DNA of 40,724 bases from Actinomycetota bacterium (GTDB lineage: Bacteria; Actinomycetota; Actinomycetes; Streptosporangiales; Streptosporangiaceae): NCBI GenBank assembly GCA_003164955.1, contig PLRW01000029.1, positions 1-40,724 on the forward strand. Reading direction: 5' to 3'. Under the pieces are notes generated by a model. That model was not told the origin of the DNA and did not search any database. It saw only the letters and a program-made list of their open reading frames with translations. The position numbers and the translations under genes were made by a program. This document shows positions 31,551 through 39,537 of this stretch, piece by piece (positions within the stretch are counted from its first letter, which is position 1; each line of letters starts with the position of its first letter).

Positions 31551-32924
31551 CTAGTGCTGCCGCTGCTCGCGGACGATGCGGACGCCTTCCGTCACCTCGT
31601 CCGAGTCGATGCTGCCCGTCAGGCTGCCGTCCGGCTGGGTGGCGCCGCGGCCGTTCCCCGGCCGCCGGCTCCCGGCCAGGTCCTCGGAGGCCGTCCGGCG
31701 GCCGCCCGGTCCCTCGTTCCCGGGTACCGGGCCGGCGGAGCGAGACGGCTCAGACGGCCGTTCGCCGGCCGGCCCGACCGGCCCCGTTAGGCCACCGGGC
31801 GGATTTGCCCCCGGCGCGGGCGGGCGGGCGCCCCGCGGGGCGACGTGCGCACCGCCCCGGGGAGCCTCGTGTGCTCCCCGGGCGGGCGTCCCCGGCTGGC
31901 CTGCCGGGCCCGACGGAGCCGACGGCCCGGTGTGGGGCGCGGCGGGGGGCATCGCGGTGGCGGGACGGCCGGGCCCGGCCGGAGAGTTCTCTCCGTGGGC
32001 TCCATTGGCCGGCCGCGGTGCGCCCTGGCCCGCCATCACGTTCCCGGGCATGCCGCGCTGATTTCCGGTCATGTCAGCCACCGGGGCTCCGGGGCCTGAG
32101 TTCCTGGCCGGGGCGCCGGGCCCGCCGGGCCCGCCGTTCGGGTCAGTGCCCGCACCCTCGGCCGCCTTCTGCGCGATGGCCTTGGCCACGTTCTGGTCGA
32201 CCTCGTCCTCGAGCGAAAGCCGTGTCGTCTCCGCCGCGACCAGGCCTGATACGCCTTCCAGGATCTCCGTCAGCCGCCGTATCGTCTCCCCGTGCCGCGT
32301 GCTGAGCAGGTTGAGCCTGCGCTCCGCGCCGTCGTGGATGGCCGTGGCGCGTGCCGTAGCCTCGTCGAGGGTCTGCTTGGCCTGCGACTTGGCGTGCGAC
32401 AGCACGCTGTCTGCCTTTTTGCGCGCGTCCGACGTGGCGTGATCGGCTTCCGCGCGGGCCGCGTTCCTGGTCTTCTCGGCTTCCGCGCGTGCGGTGGAGA
32501 TCGCCCGCTCGGCCTGTTCCTGGGCGGCGGTGAGCATGTGCTCGGCCTGATCCCGCGCCTCTTTCTTGGCCCGGTCGGCTTCGGCCTGCGCGTCCGACAA
32601 CTGCTTCTTTATGTCGTCGTCGGCGCGGGTCTTCTGCGCCCGGGCCTCGTCGTCGGCCAGCTTGAGGATCTGGGAGATCCGCTCGCTGACCTCCTCGTGG
32701 GCTGGCCTGTGGCCCAGGGCCTGCTGCCGGAGTGCCTTGATCTCCTGACGGAACTGCTCGCCATCGTCAAGAGAACGGCCCAGCCGTTCCTCAAGCTCAC
32801 GAACCTGGCTGCGGCAGCGGGCAACGAACTCGTCTACCTGCCTTCGGCTGTAACCGCGCAGTTGCACCTCGAAAGCGTCTTCTTGGGCGGCGAGATTGGG
32901 AAGGAGATCGCTATTTTCGTTCAT
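31551..32924 (-). CDS. DivIVA-like polar coiled-coil protein with disordered tail
   Basis: 457 residues. A short DivIVA-type N-terminal segment (FEVQLRGYSRRQVDEFVARC, about 18-37) is followed by a long coiled coil (about 40-235) rich in Ala/Glu/Arg heptads such as AEADRAKKEARDQAEHML. A Gly/Pro-rich disordered region (about 240-430) follows and then a charged closing segment VTEGVRIVREQRQH. This matches the Streptomyces Scy/FilP and 'cellulose-binding' group of cytoskeletal proteins, which organise polar growth and cell shape in the cytoplasm. The ATG at 32924 is taken; a pair of 15-base repeats lies 50-80 bases upstream. Single-gene transcript, convergent with ppx. Confidence 0.88.
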   Translation of the reverse strand: MNENSDLLPNLAAQEDAFEVQLRGYSRRQVDEFVARCRSQVRELEERLGRSLDDGEQFRQEIKALRQQALGHRPAHEEVSERISQILKLADDEARAQKTRADDDIKKQLSDAQAEADRAKKEARDQAEHMLTAAQEQAERAISTARAEAEKTRNAARAEADHATSDARKKADSVLSHAKSQAKQTLDEATARATAIHDGAERRLNLLSTRHGETIRRLTEILEGVSGLVAAETTRLSLEDEVDQNVAKAIAQKAAEGAGTDPNGGPGGPGAPARNSGPGAPVADMTGNQRGMPGNVMAGQGAPRPANGAHGENSPAGPGRPATAMPPAAPHTGPSAPSGPAGQPGTPARGAHEAPRGGAHVAPRGARPPAPGANPPGGLTGPVGPAGERPSEPSRSAGPVPGNEGPGGRRTASEDLAGSRRPGNGRGATQPDGSLTGSIDSDEVTEGVRIVREQRQH

Positions 32925-32974
32925 GGCTTCACGAAGACCTTATATCCGGGAGCGTGCTGGAAAGTAATCTTGTC

Positions 32975-33006
32975 GGCGACGTTATCGCGTGGGCGACGTT
33001 ATCGCG
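32975..33006. repeat. 15-base direct repeat GGCGACGTTATCGCG
   Basis: Exact copies at 32975-32989 and 32992-33006, two bases apart, 51-82 bases upstream of the DivIVA-like start. Tandem sites like this often bind a regulator at a promoter. Confidence 0.7.
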
Positions 33007-33389
33007 GGCCAGCTCATCAGGCGCGGGGTAGCTACGGGAACCTTGCATGGGTGTACTGAGATCGATATGGGCATGACTCTCGTCCCGAAGCGCCCTCTCG
33101 CGCAACCGAAACGTCTAAGTGCCCCGTTATGCGCCATGTTGAGAACCCCGAAGGCTACCGCTAGTATACGGTCCGGATTGGCTTGCTCGCAGAAAGTTGC
33201 CAGCTCAGGGCGGCGAGCGAAACAAACGGTCACGGTGCGTAGCGAGAGCCGCCGTCGTATGCCGGTGGGCTGCGCCGCCGCCGCGGGGCGGATCCCGACC
33301 TGGCTCGGTGCGTGCACAAAAGGCCGCAAAGTCCCGTATGTGGTTCTCTACCGGATCGGCGGCCGTGATATCGCCTCTTCGCACATTTG

Positions 33390-33407
33390 TTACCCATGGG
33401 TGGGTAA
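33390..33407. promoter_or_regulatory. Inverted repeat TTACCC-ATGGGT-GGGTAA
   Basis: Perfect six-base arms around a six-base centre, about 115 bases before the small gene at 33524. Candidate operator for that gene. Confidence 0.4.
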
Positions 33408-33523
33408 AACCGCACGAGAGGGTGATCCCGGAATGGTCCTGATGGGCCATGGGCGCGCGGCACGACACGGCGTAGCCTGACACTCGTAGGCGGAAGGCGT
33501 CAGCGGCGACGGAGGTGAACGCA

Positions 33524-33697
33524 GTGCGAGATTACGTCGATCTGCGTGTTCACGACCGGGTAGCTCTGGACGAGATTGACCTGTACGCCGAGGTTCTGGG
33601 TGCGGTGGCCGCCAGCGACGGCCCACTGACCAACGAGGAACTGGACGAGGTCCTCGGGGTGCGTCCCGCGGTCAAGGTTCTCGGCCGGATCGCCTGA
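33524..33697 (+). CDS. Small conserved actinobacterial protein
   Basis: 57 residues from the GTG at 33524, with GGAGG eight bases upstream; an earlier GTG at 33515 overlaps the ribosome site. The peptide reads MRDYVDLRVHDRVALDEIDL at the start and then DGPLTNEELDEVLGV, ending PAVKVLGRIA. The YVDL...VALDEIDLYAE...GPLxxEExDxxLGV layout recurs in short actinomycete proteins, as far as I recall, without a known function. A helical fold with a final EELDEVLGV helix is likely. It sits between the DivIVA-like gene and mshD and is convergent with mshD. Confidence 0.75.
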   Translation: MRDYVDLRVHDRVALDEIDLYAEVLGAVAASDGPLTNEELDEVLGVRPAVKVLGRIA

Positions 33698-33799
33698 ACC
33701 GCGTCGTCTGGATCGCCCCACCTGCTCGCTCGGGCGGATCGCCCGAGCGGCGCGGCCCGATGAGGGCCCGCGACCCGGGGCTGCGGGCGGAGGTGCCCG

Positions 33800-34804
33800 T
33801 CAGCCGGTCCCGTACATGACGTCGGCGAACGCCTTGCTGAAGCCCAGAGCCTCGTACATCCGTACTGCGGCATGGTTGGATTCGTCAACGTAGAGGATGA
33901 CCTCGGTCAGGTTCCTCGCGTCCCTCAGGTAGCGCAACCCGGTCAGCGTCAGGGCCCGGCCCAGGCCAGCGCCGTGCGCCGCGGGATCGACCCCGACCAC
34001 GTAGACCTCACCCGCCGTGCCGTCGTGGACCTTGGTCCAGTGGAAGCCGACGAGTTGCCCGTCGCGCTCGGCCAGGAAGAACCCGGCCGGGTCGAACCAC
34101 TCTTCCCGCTTGCGCACGTCCAGGTCGGCGCGGGTCCACGCGCCCTGTTCGGGATGATGCGCGAACGCCGCGGCGTTGAGCCGCAGCCACTCATCGTCGT
34201 CACGACCCGGAACGAACGTCCGCATCTGGACGTCCGCGGGTACCGACGGTTCCGGCAACGGGTCCCGCAGCGACCGCCGCATCTGCCAGAGCGAGCGGAC
34301 GCGGTCCAGCCCAGCGGCCTGCGCCAGGGCCGCCGCGGCCGGAAGGTCGCCGTGCGCCCACACGCGCAGTGGCTGCTCTCCGGCCTGGGCGGCCATCGCC
34401 GCGAGCAGGGACCGGCCAGCCCCGTGGCCCCGGTGAGCCGGATCGACCACCAGCTCGCCGCTGGCCACCCCGGGATCTTCCGTTTCCAGGTGGGCGTAAC
34501 CGGTGACGTGCCCGCCCGTCGCCGTCGTCAGGTCAAGACCGGCCGTGCCGCCGTAGCGCAACTGCAACATGACGTGCTCGGACAGCGGCGCTACCCCGTC
34601 CTCGACGGTGGCTGCGGCGATCAGCCTGAGCACCTCTTCCCGCTGCGCAGGGCGCAGCGCATCGCCGGATGCCCCGGCGGCCGCGTGATCACCCGCCGGT
34701 GGCGGCTCCGACGCCTGATTCGCTGGCGCCGGCGGCTGGAAGGCCGCCGAGGCCGGCCGCGTCCGTGAGCCCGGATACGTCCTCGGGTCCGGTGTCGTGT
34801 TCAT
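33800..34804 (-). CDS. mshD: Mycothiol synthase MshD
   Basis: 334 residues from the ATG at 34804; another at 34816 is four codons longer. Two tandem GNAT domains are seen: the first (about 60-170) with [18 protein letters not shown], the second (about 180-334) with [20 protein letters not shown] and [19 protein letters not shown]. This is the usual MshD layout. The enzyme transfers acetyl from acetyl-CoA to Cys-GlcN-Ins, the last step of mycothiol synthesis. The first 50 residues are Pro/Ala-rich and probably disordered. The start lies inside the 3' end of glnR, overlapping it by about 116 bases, so the two genes are tightly coupled. The overlap is real unless a later start (beyond 34689) is used, which would cut into the first domain. 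Confidence 0.92.
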   Translation of the reverse strand: MNTTPDPRTYPGSRTRPASAAFQPPAPANQASEPPPAGDHAAAGASGDALRPAQREEVLRLIAAATVEDGVAPLSEHVMLQLRYGGTAGLDLTTATGGHVTGYAHLETEDPGVASGELVVDPAHRGHGAGRSLLAAMAAQAGEQPLRVWAHGDLPAAAALAQAAGLDRVRSLWQMRRSLRDPLPEPSVPADVQMRTFVPGRDDDEWLRLNAAAFAHHPEQGAWTRADLDVRKREEWFDPAGFFLAERDGQLVGFHWTKVHDGTAGEVYVVGVDPAAHGAGLGRALTLTGLRYLRDARNLTEVILYVDESNHAAVRMYEALGFSKAFADVMYGTG

Positions 34805-35522
34805 CGTCTCCCGCATGCGGCTGACTGTCCCGCTGGTCGTCGCTGGCGCCCTTGAACGGCACGAAGCGGTAGCCGACGTTACGGACGGTGCCGATCAGTG
34901 CCTCATGCTCGGTGCCGAGTTTGGCGCGCAGCCGCCGGACGTGCACATCGACCGTCCGGGTGCCGCCGAAGTAGTCGTACCCCCAGACCTCCTGGAGCAG
35001 GTGCGCCCGGGTGAAGACACGGCCCGGATGCTGGGCGAGGAACTTCAGCAGCTCGAACTCCTTGAACGTCAGGTCCAGGGCGCGCCCGCGCAGCCGCGCG
35101 GAGTAGGTGGCCTCATCGATGGTGAGGTCACCCGACCTGATCTCATCGGGTGCGTCCGCGGCGGCGTTCCTGGCCCGGCGGCCCAGCGCCAGCCTCAGCC
35201 GGGCTTCCACCTCGGCCGGGCCCGCCGTGTTCAAGATCACGTCGTCAGCGCCCCAGTCGGCGCTTACCGCCGCGAGACCGCCCTCGGTGACGATGATGAG
35301 CAGTGGGCAGTCGAGCCCGGTAGTGAGCAGCAGTTTGCAGATGCTCTTACCATGGGCCAGGTCACGCCGCGCGTCGACCAGGACGACTTCCCCCGGGGGA
35401 GCGTCGATCAGGGCCGAGGCCTCCGGCGGCATGACACGGACCGAATGCAGCAGCAAACCGAGGGCAGGCAGCACTTCCGTGGACGGTTCAAGTGTCCCGG
35501 TCAGCAGGAGCAGGTCGCTCAA
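34689..35522 (-). CDS. glnR: Nitrogen regulator GlnR, OmpR-type orphan response regulator
   Basis: 277 residues from a TTG at 35522. GGAGG lies nine bases upstream, and the product then starts [20 protein letters not shown], like known GlnR proteins; an ATG at 35540 would make the ribosome site part of the gene. An atypical receiver domain (about 1-120) keeps [10 protein letters not shown] and [19 protein letters not shown], phrases special to GlnR. A winged-helix OmpR domain follows (about 130-230; [49 protein letters not shown]). The C-terminal 45 residues (Gly/Asp-rich) are extra and share DNA with the mshD start. GlnR controls ammonium assimilation genes in actinomycetes without needing normal receiver phosphorylation. 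A 21-base tandem repeat lies upstream. Confidence 0.93.
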   Translation of the reverse strand: MSDLLLLTGTLEPSTEVLPALGLLLHSVRVMPPEASALIDAPPGEVVLVDARRDLAHGKSICKLLLTTGLDCPLLIIVTEGGLAAVSADWGADDVILNTAGPAEVEARLRLALGRRARNAAADAPDEIRSGDLTIDEATYSARLRGRALDLTFKEFELLKFLAQHPGRVFTRAHLLQEVWGYDYFGGTRTVDVHVRRLRAKLGTEHEALIGTVRNVGYRFVPFKGASDDQRDSQPHAGDDEHDTGPEDVSGLTDAAGLGGLPAAGASESGVGAATGG

Positions 35523-35556
35523 GCGGTTCCACCTCCCCATCGCGGCGCTCAGCGCA

Positions 35557-35598
35557 CCGGCACTAACCTGTTAAAACCCGGCACTAACCTGTTAAAAC
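35557..35598. promoter_or_regulatory. 21-base tandem repeat between glnR and the MoaD-like gene
   Basis: A 21-base unit (CCGGCACTAACCTGTTAAAA plus C) occurs twice in succession at 35557-35577 and 35578-35598. The 21-base period places both copies on one face of the helix. It lies 35 bases upstream of glnR and 58 bases before the MoaD-like gene, so it could control one or both. Confidence 0.7.
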
Positions 35599-35655
35599 AC
35601 AGAGGGACCCGGGGGCAGCGTCGCCCGGATCCCATTGTGAGTGAGGATAGCCCAT

Positions 35656-35922
35656 ATGGCCATGGTGACCATTCGCTACTGGGCGGCGGCCAAGGACGCG
35701 GCGGGCGTCCCGGCCGAGTCGCTCGACGCCGGAACGCTTGCCGACGCGCTGTCCGCGGCCCTGGACAGCCGGGACCGTGAGCGGGGCGAGCGCCTGCGCG
35801 GCGTCCTGGCCCGGTCATCGTTTCTCATCGACGGTCAGCCCGCGGGAGTCCGGCCACATCGGGAGATCACCCTGGCCGAGACGGCGGTGATCGAGGTCCT
35901 GCCGCCGTTCGCGGGCGGCTAG
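35656..35922 (+). CDS. MoaD/ThiS-family sulfur carrier
   Basis: 88 residues from the ATG at 35656, with AGGA eight bases upstream; a GTG at 35641 is possible. It is a ubiquitin-like beta-grasp protein: VTIRYWAAAKDAAGVPAESL at the start, FLIDGQPAGVRPHREITLAE in the middle, and the diagnostic C-terminal Gly-Gly (VLPPFAGG) that is activated to a thiocarboxylate. Such carriers donate sulfur for molybdopterin, thiamine or other pathways. No MoaE, ThiG or MoeB gene is adjacent, so the pathway cannot be fixed. The sulfur operon at 38-40 kb may be related. Confidence 0.9.
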   Translation: MAMVTIRYWAAAKDAAGVPAESLDAGTLADALSAALDSRDRERGERLRGVLARSSFLIDGQPAGVRPHREITLAETAVIEVLPPFAGG

Positions 35923-36009
35923 CGCGCCGGGGTACCGGCCTCAGTTCAAGCCGCAACCGTACGGGTTGACCGGTTTACCCCGGGCTGAACCGGTTAGGCT
36001 CCCGTACCG

Positions 36010-36699
36010 ATGCGCAAGCTCCTGGTCGTCCTCATCGTTCTCGCCGGTTTGCTCGTGGTGGCCGACCGGGTGGGTGCCGTCGTGGCCGGCCGGGAGATCG
36101 CCAGCCGGGTCCAGACCGCGTACAACCTGCCGTCGAAGCCGTCCGTCAGCGTGCGCGGGTTCCCCTTCCTCACGCAGCTGGCCTCCGGGAACTATCACGA
36201 GATAGACGTGTCCGTTCCATCGCTGAGTGCCAATGGCGTGAGCGTCGACGGCCTGACCGCCCGGCTGACCGGTGTGCGGGCCCCGCTCAACGAGCTGCTC
36301 GGTCATAATTCGTCCAGCGTCACGGCGGCTAACGTCACGGGCAGTGGCACCGTGCCGTTCTCGGCCGTCCGCGGCCGCCTGCCCCGCGGGGTGCAGCTCA
36401 GCCAGGAGGGCGGAGCGCTGCGGCTGGCGGGGACGGTGAGCTATCTCGGGGTGACCATTCCGGTCTCGGCGGACGCGTCGCTGTCGGCCACTGGCTCGGG
36501 AATCGCCGTCACGCCCACGCGTATCTCGGTGGCCCCCGGGAGCAGTGCCCTGTCCAGCCTGATCTTGGGCCAGTTCCGTTTCGTCATCCCGGTGACCGGG
36601 CTGCCGCTGCACCTGAGCATCAACGCGGTCACCGTCGTGCCGGGCGGGGTGCGGGTGAGCGCGTCCGCCGCGAACGTGGCCTTCACCAGCGGCTCGTGA
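36010..36699 (+). CDS. DUF2993 exported or membrane-anchored protein
   Basis: 229 residues. An N-terminal membrane anchor or signal (MRKLLVVLIVLAGLLVVADR) is followed by the typical DUF2993 body: VRGFPFLTQLASGNYHEIDV, VDGLTARLTGV and the closing hydrophobic FRFVIPVTGLPLHLSI. DUF2993 proteins are actinobacterial cell-envelope proteins with no firm function; a lipid-binding beta sheet has been suggested. The ATG at 36010 has no strong ribosome site and lies very near the start of the transcript, possibly leaderless. Downstream is the ECF sigma factor gene. Confidence 0.87.
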   Translation: MRKLLVVLIVLAGLLVVADRVGAVVAGREIASRVQTAYNLPSKPSVSVRGFPFLTQLASGNYHEIDVSVPSLSANGVSVDGLTARLTGVRAPLNELLGHNSSSVTAANVTGSGTVPFSAVRGRLPRGVQLSQEGGALRLAGTVSYLGVTIPVSADASLSATGSGIAVTPTRISVAPGSSALSSLILGQFRFVIPVTGLPLHLSINAVTVVPGGVRVSASAANVAFTSGS

Positions 36700-36806
36700 C
36701 GGTGTGAGCCACGGTGGCTGGGCCCGGTGGGCCCCGCCGCGCGGGGGCTGGCGGAAATTTGCCGCGTGTCGTGAACCGATCCGGGCCCGGAGACGTAGTC
36801 CATAGC

Positions 36807-37343
36807 GTGGCAGGCTCGGGATCCACCGCCCAGCCGGGCGCGGTAGCCGATGAGGCATACATACGGGCGCTCTACGCCGAACACGGCGGCGCTCTCCTCC
36901 GCTATGCGCTCCACCTCACCGGAGGTGACCGTCAGCGAGCGGAGGACCTTGTGCAGGAAACGGTCGTGCGAGCCTGGCGGCACCCGGAGGCGCTGACCGA
37001 CCGGCCGGCCCGGCCCTGGTTGTTCGCGGTCGCACGGAATCTGGCCGTCGACGCCTACCGGGCCCGTCAGTCCCGGCCGCCCGAGGTTGGCCAGGGCGCG
37101 CTGGAACTGGTGCCGGCCGCCGATGATGCCGACCGGGCGCTGGAGTCGTGGGCGGTGGCCGACGCGCTCGCCGCCCTGCGGCCCGACCATCGCCGGGTCA
37201 TCATCGAAACTTATTACCGTGGCTGCTCCGTCGCGGAGGCGGCGGCTACTCTCGGGATTCCTTCGGGCACGGTGAAGTCCCGCACCTTCTATGCGCTCAA
37301 GGCGCTCAAACTTGCTCTGGAGGAGAGAGGACTGGCGCCATGA
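36807..37343 (+). CDS. ECF sigma factor
   Basis: 178 residues from a GTG at 36807; the frame extends to 36714 and the exact start is uncertain. Sigma region 2 (IRALYAEHGGALLRYALHLT; AEDLVQETVVRAWRHPEALT) and region 4 (ALRPDHRRVIIETYYRGCSV; LGIPSGTVKSRTFYALKALK) are both complete, with the linker short and no extra C-terminal domain. The pair with the next gene, a zinc-finger anti-sigma factor with a membrane helix, through an ATGA overlap, resembles SigL/RslA- or SigK-type pairs of actinobacteria. It should direct RNA polymerase to envelope or redox stress genes when released (inference). Confidence 0.92.
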   Translation: MAGSGSTAQPGAVADEAYIRALYAEHGGALLRYALHLTGGDRQRAEDLVQETVVRAWRHPEALTDRPARPWLFAVARNLAVDAYRARQSRPPEVGQGALELVPAADDADRALESWAVADALAALRPDHRRVIIETYYRGCSVAEAAATLGIPSGTVKSRTFYALKALKLALEERGLAP

Positions 37344-38068
37344 CGCCGGCTTGGGATTGCACGGATACGCGGCAGGCGCTCGGCGTCTACGTGCTCGGTG
37401 CGATCGATCCCGCCGAACGGTCCCACGTGGATAAGCACGTCACGGGGTGCCGTGAGTGCCGCGACGAACTGGCCGGCCTGGCCGGGCTCCCGGCTCTGCT
37501 GTCCCGGGTCAGCGCGGATGAGATCGGCCGTATCTCGCGCGAGGACGCCGAATCGATCCCCGCCGACGCGGCGCCATCGGAAGATTTCGTCGAGTCCGTG
37601 CTGAGCCTGACCGCCGCCCGGCGCCGCCGGAACCGGCGCTGGCAGGCCGTCGCCGCCGCCGCGGCGGTGGTGATCGCCGCGGCCGGGGGCGTGGCCGGGT
37701 TCCGGCTCGCATCCAGCCCCGCGCCGGCCCAGCCGTCCGCCGCATCGCCCGCGCCTCCGGCCAGCTGGCAGACGGCGCAGACCACCAGCGCGCTGAGCGG
37801 TATCACCGCAACGGTCCGGTACAACAAGGAGCCGTGGGGCACGGCGATGGACATCCAGATAACCGGGGTGCCGAGCGGGACGACATGCCAGCTCTGGATC
37901 ACCGATGCGCAGGGCGTGCACCTGTCCGCGGCCGCCTGGACGGTGGCCAGCGATGCCGCGACGGCCTGGTACCCCGGCTCCTCGTGGGTGCCGGTGTCAC
38001 AGGTCCAGGGCTTCGATGTCACGGCGGACAACAACAACCGCCAGCTGGCCACCTTCGTGCCCCGCTGA
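37340..38068 (+). CDS. Zinc-containing membrane anti-sigma factor
   Basis: 242 residues; the ATG overlaps the sigma-factor stop and GGAGAGAGGA lies upstream. The N-terminal ZAS domain has a HxxxCxxC zinc site (HVDKHVTGCRECRDE, about 33-47). A membrane helix follows (WQAVAAAAAVVIAAAGGVAG, about 101-120), then a Pro/Ala/Ser spacer and an exported domain (about 150-242) of the RskA C-terminal type with VTADNNNRQLATFVPR at the end. It should hold the preceding sigma factor at the membrane and release it by oxidation or proteolysis. Confidence 0.9.
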   Translation: MTPAWDCTDTRQALGVYVLGAIDPAERSHVDKHVTGCRECRDELAGLAGLPALLSRVSADEIGRISREDAESIPADAAPSEDFVESVLSLTAARRRRNRRWQAVAAAAAVVIAAAGGVAGFRLASSPAPAQPSAASPAPPASWQTAQTTSALSGITATVRYNKEPWGTAMDIQITGVPSGTTCQLWITDAQGVHLSAAAWTVASDAATAWYPGSSWVPVSQVQGFDVTADNNNRQLATFVPR

Positions 38069-38192
38069 ATGGGCTGCCCTGCCCGGCTGAACCGGCAACC
38101 TGGCCCCGCTGAACGGACTCGCTGGGACGAGGCTGCGGTGCAGGCCGGAACTCCGGCGGAATGCCCATGGCGTTCGCGCGCTTTCTAGGGAT

Positions 38193-38711
38193 ATGACCGC
38201 AGGAGTCGTGGTACTGGCCGTGGTGCTGATCGTGGTGACCCCGCTGGGCCTGGCCTGGCGCCGGAGGCAGGGACGGCTGCGCCCGGCCGGTCCCGCCCGC
38301 AGCGTGGGTCCCGGCCGGGCAGACGGGGGCGCCCCGGCCGCCCGGGACGTCCTGACCGCCGCGGATCTGCGGCACGCTCTTGGGGCGCGGGCGACCCTGG
38401 TCCAGTTTTCCAGCGCCTTCTGCGCTCCGTGCCGGGCCACCCGGCAGGTCCTCGGCGAGGTCGCCGGCATGGTGGAGGGCGTGCGGCACGTCGAGATTGA
38501 CGCCGAGTCGCGGCTGGACCTGGTGCGCCGGCTGAACATTCTGTCCACGCCCACGGTCCTCGTGCTCGGCCCGGACGGCGAGATCGCGCGCAGGGCGACC
38601 GGGGCGCCCCGCAAGGCGGACGTCATCGCCGCGGTGGGCCAGCTGCCGCCCGCCGGCCATCAGCCCGCGGGTTCCGGCGGCGAGCCGGCCGCCGCCCCGG
38701 CCGGGGACTGA
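38193..38711 (+). CDS. Membrane-anchored thioredoxin-like protein
   Basis: 172 residues. An N-terminal helix (MTAGVVVLAVVLIVVTPLGL) is followed by an Arg/Gly/Pro linker (20-48) and a thioredoxin fold (about 50-150): FSSAFCAPCRATRQVL with the CxxC motif (CAPC) and STPTVLVLG with the cis-Pro. The C-terminal tail is Pro/Ala-rich. This gene, DUF4395, a rhodanese and a DUF1416 gene form a set found together in actinomycetes (the first called ThiX in M. tuberculosis, as I recall). The topology of the single helix is unclear: the positive linker suggests that the thioredoxin part is inside. Confidence 0.88.
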   Translation: MTAGVVVLAVVLIVVTPLGLAWRRRQGRLRPAGPARSVGPGRADGGAPAARDVLTAADLRHALGARATLVQFSSAFCAPCRATRQVLGEVAGMVEGVRHVEIDAESRLDLVRRLNILSTPTVLVLGPDGEIARRATGAPRKADVIAAVGQLPPAGHQPAGSGGEPAAAPAGD

Positions 38712-39084
38712 TCCATGCCGGTTCGGGCCGTTAAGCGACTAAAACGGTCGATATTGACCCATGCGGCCGCTGACGGGGGAGTGACAGCCGCGCTGACCCC
38801 GCATAACATCGTCTACGTGCTCTCCGGGATAGCGCAGACGCTGACGAAGCGCCGCGCCGTGGATTTTTGCCGGGTGGCGACCGCGCTGTGTCGGCCGTCC
38901 CCCCGCTAGCGGCCTGTGCCCGGGGTGCCAAACCGGCGGCTGGGCCGTCGCGCCGGCGCCGTACCGGCTGCTGACTGCCGCGCCGGGCTGCCGGCCATCG
39001 TTTATCCGGGCAAGCATGTGCCTGCACCGGGCGCGGGCCGCAGCGAGCCAATCGGGTATGCCGCCAGCATCAAGGAGCACCACC
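38712..39084. other. Gap between the thioredoxin-like and DUF4395 genes
   Basis: About 370 bases. A 64-codon frame at 38715 is not accepted as a gene. A candidate promoter is listed separately. No other structure is clear. Confidence 0.45.
38781..38809 (+). promoter_or_regulatory. Candidate sigma-70 promoter before the DUF4395 gene
   Basis: GTGACA (38781-38786) and TAACAT (38804-38809) are 17 bases apart, close to -35 and -10 consensus. It would start a transcript near 38816 with a leader of about 270 bases. Confidence 0.4.
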
Positions 39085-39513
39085 ATGGACATCGACGCCC
39101 GGGGGCCCAGATTCGGCGCGATCATCACGACGGTCGTGCTGGCCCTCGCCCTGGCCACCACCAGCGTCTGGCTGCTGCTCGCCCAGGCGCTGGTGTTCGC
39201 GGTCGGCGCGATCGCCGGGATGCGGTTTGCCCCGTACGGCCTCGTTTACCGTTTCCTGATCCGCCCGCGCCTGGGGCCGCCGTCGCGGTTCGAGCCGTTG
39301 GCGCCACCACGGTTCGCGCAGGGCGTGGGGCTGGTCTTCGCCGGGATCGGCGTGATCGGCTACGCGGTCGGCCTCACCGGCGTCGGGATCGCCTTTACCG
39401 CCCTGGCCCTGGCCGCCGCGTTCCTCAACGCGGCGTTCGATTTCTGCCTGGGCTGCCAGATGTATCTGTTCATTCGCCGGATCCGGCCGTCTCAGCGCAG
39501 CGCGGCGGCCTGA
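39085..39513 (+). CDS. DUF4395 membrane protein
   Basis: 142 residues from the ATG at 39085, after AGGAG; the frame stays open to 39016 but without such a site. It has about four membrane helices: RFGAIITTVVLALALATTSV, LLLAQALVFAVGAIAG, FAGIGVIGYAVGLTGVGIAF and LALAAAFLNAAFDFCLGCQM. The last helix holds a CxxC (CLGC), which I believe is conserved in this family and may receive or pass on redox equivalents or sulfur. The conserved gene neighbours on both sides are a thioredoxin-like protein and a thiosulfate sulfurtransferase, so a role in sulfur trafficking is likely (inference). Confidence 0.88.
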   Translation: MDIDARGPRFGAIITTVVLALALATTSVWLLLAQALVFAVGAIAGMRFAPYGLVYRFLIRPRLGPPSRFEPLAPPRFAQGVGLVFAGIGVIGYAVGLTGVGIAFTALALAAAFLNAAFDFCLGCQMYLFIRRIRPSQRSAAA

Positions 39514-39537
39514 TCCACATCAGGAGGTTTTTACGTT

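Larger units (their letters stand above)
32925..33523. other. Divergent regulatory region, DivIVA-like gene to small gene
   Basis: About 600 bases. A long plus frame at 32989 gives an unlikely peptide and is not accepted. The stretch has lower GC in part and carries a 15-base direct repeat and a TTACCC/GGGTAA inverted repeat, both listed separately. Confidence 0.5.

Noticed and set aside
32989..33480. 163-codon plus-strand frame upstream of the small gene
   Set aside because: It starts inside the 15-base tandem repeats, has no ribosome site and shows no recognisable domain.
38715..38909. 64-codon frame after the thioredoxin-like gene
   Set aside because: No ribosome site or motif; it overlaps the candidate promoter.
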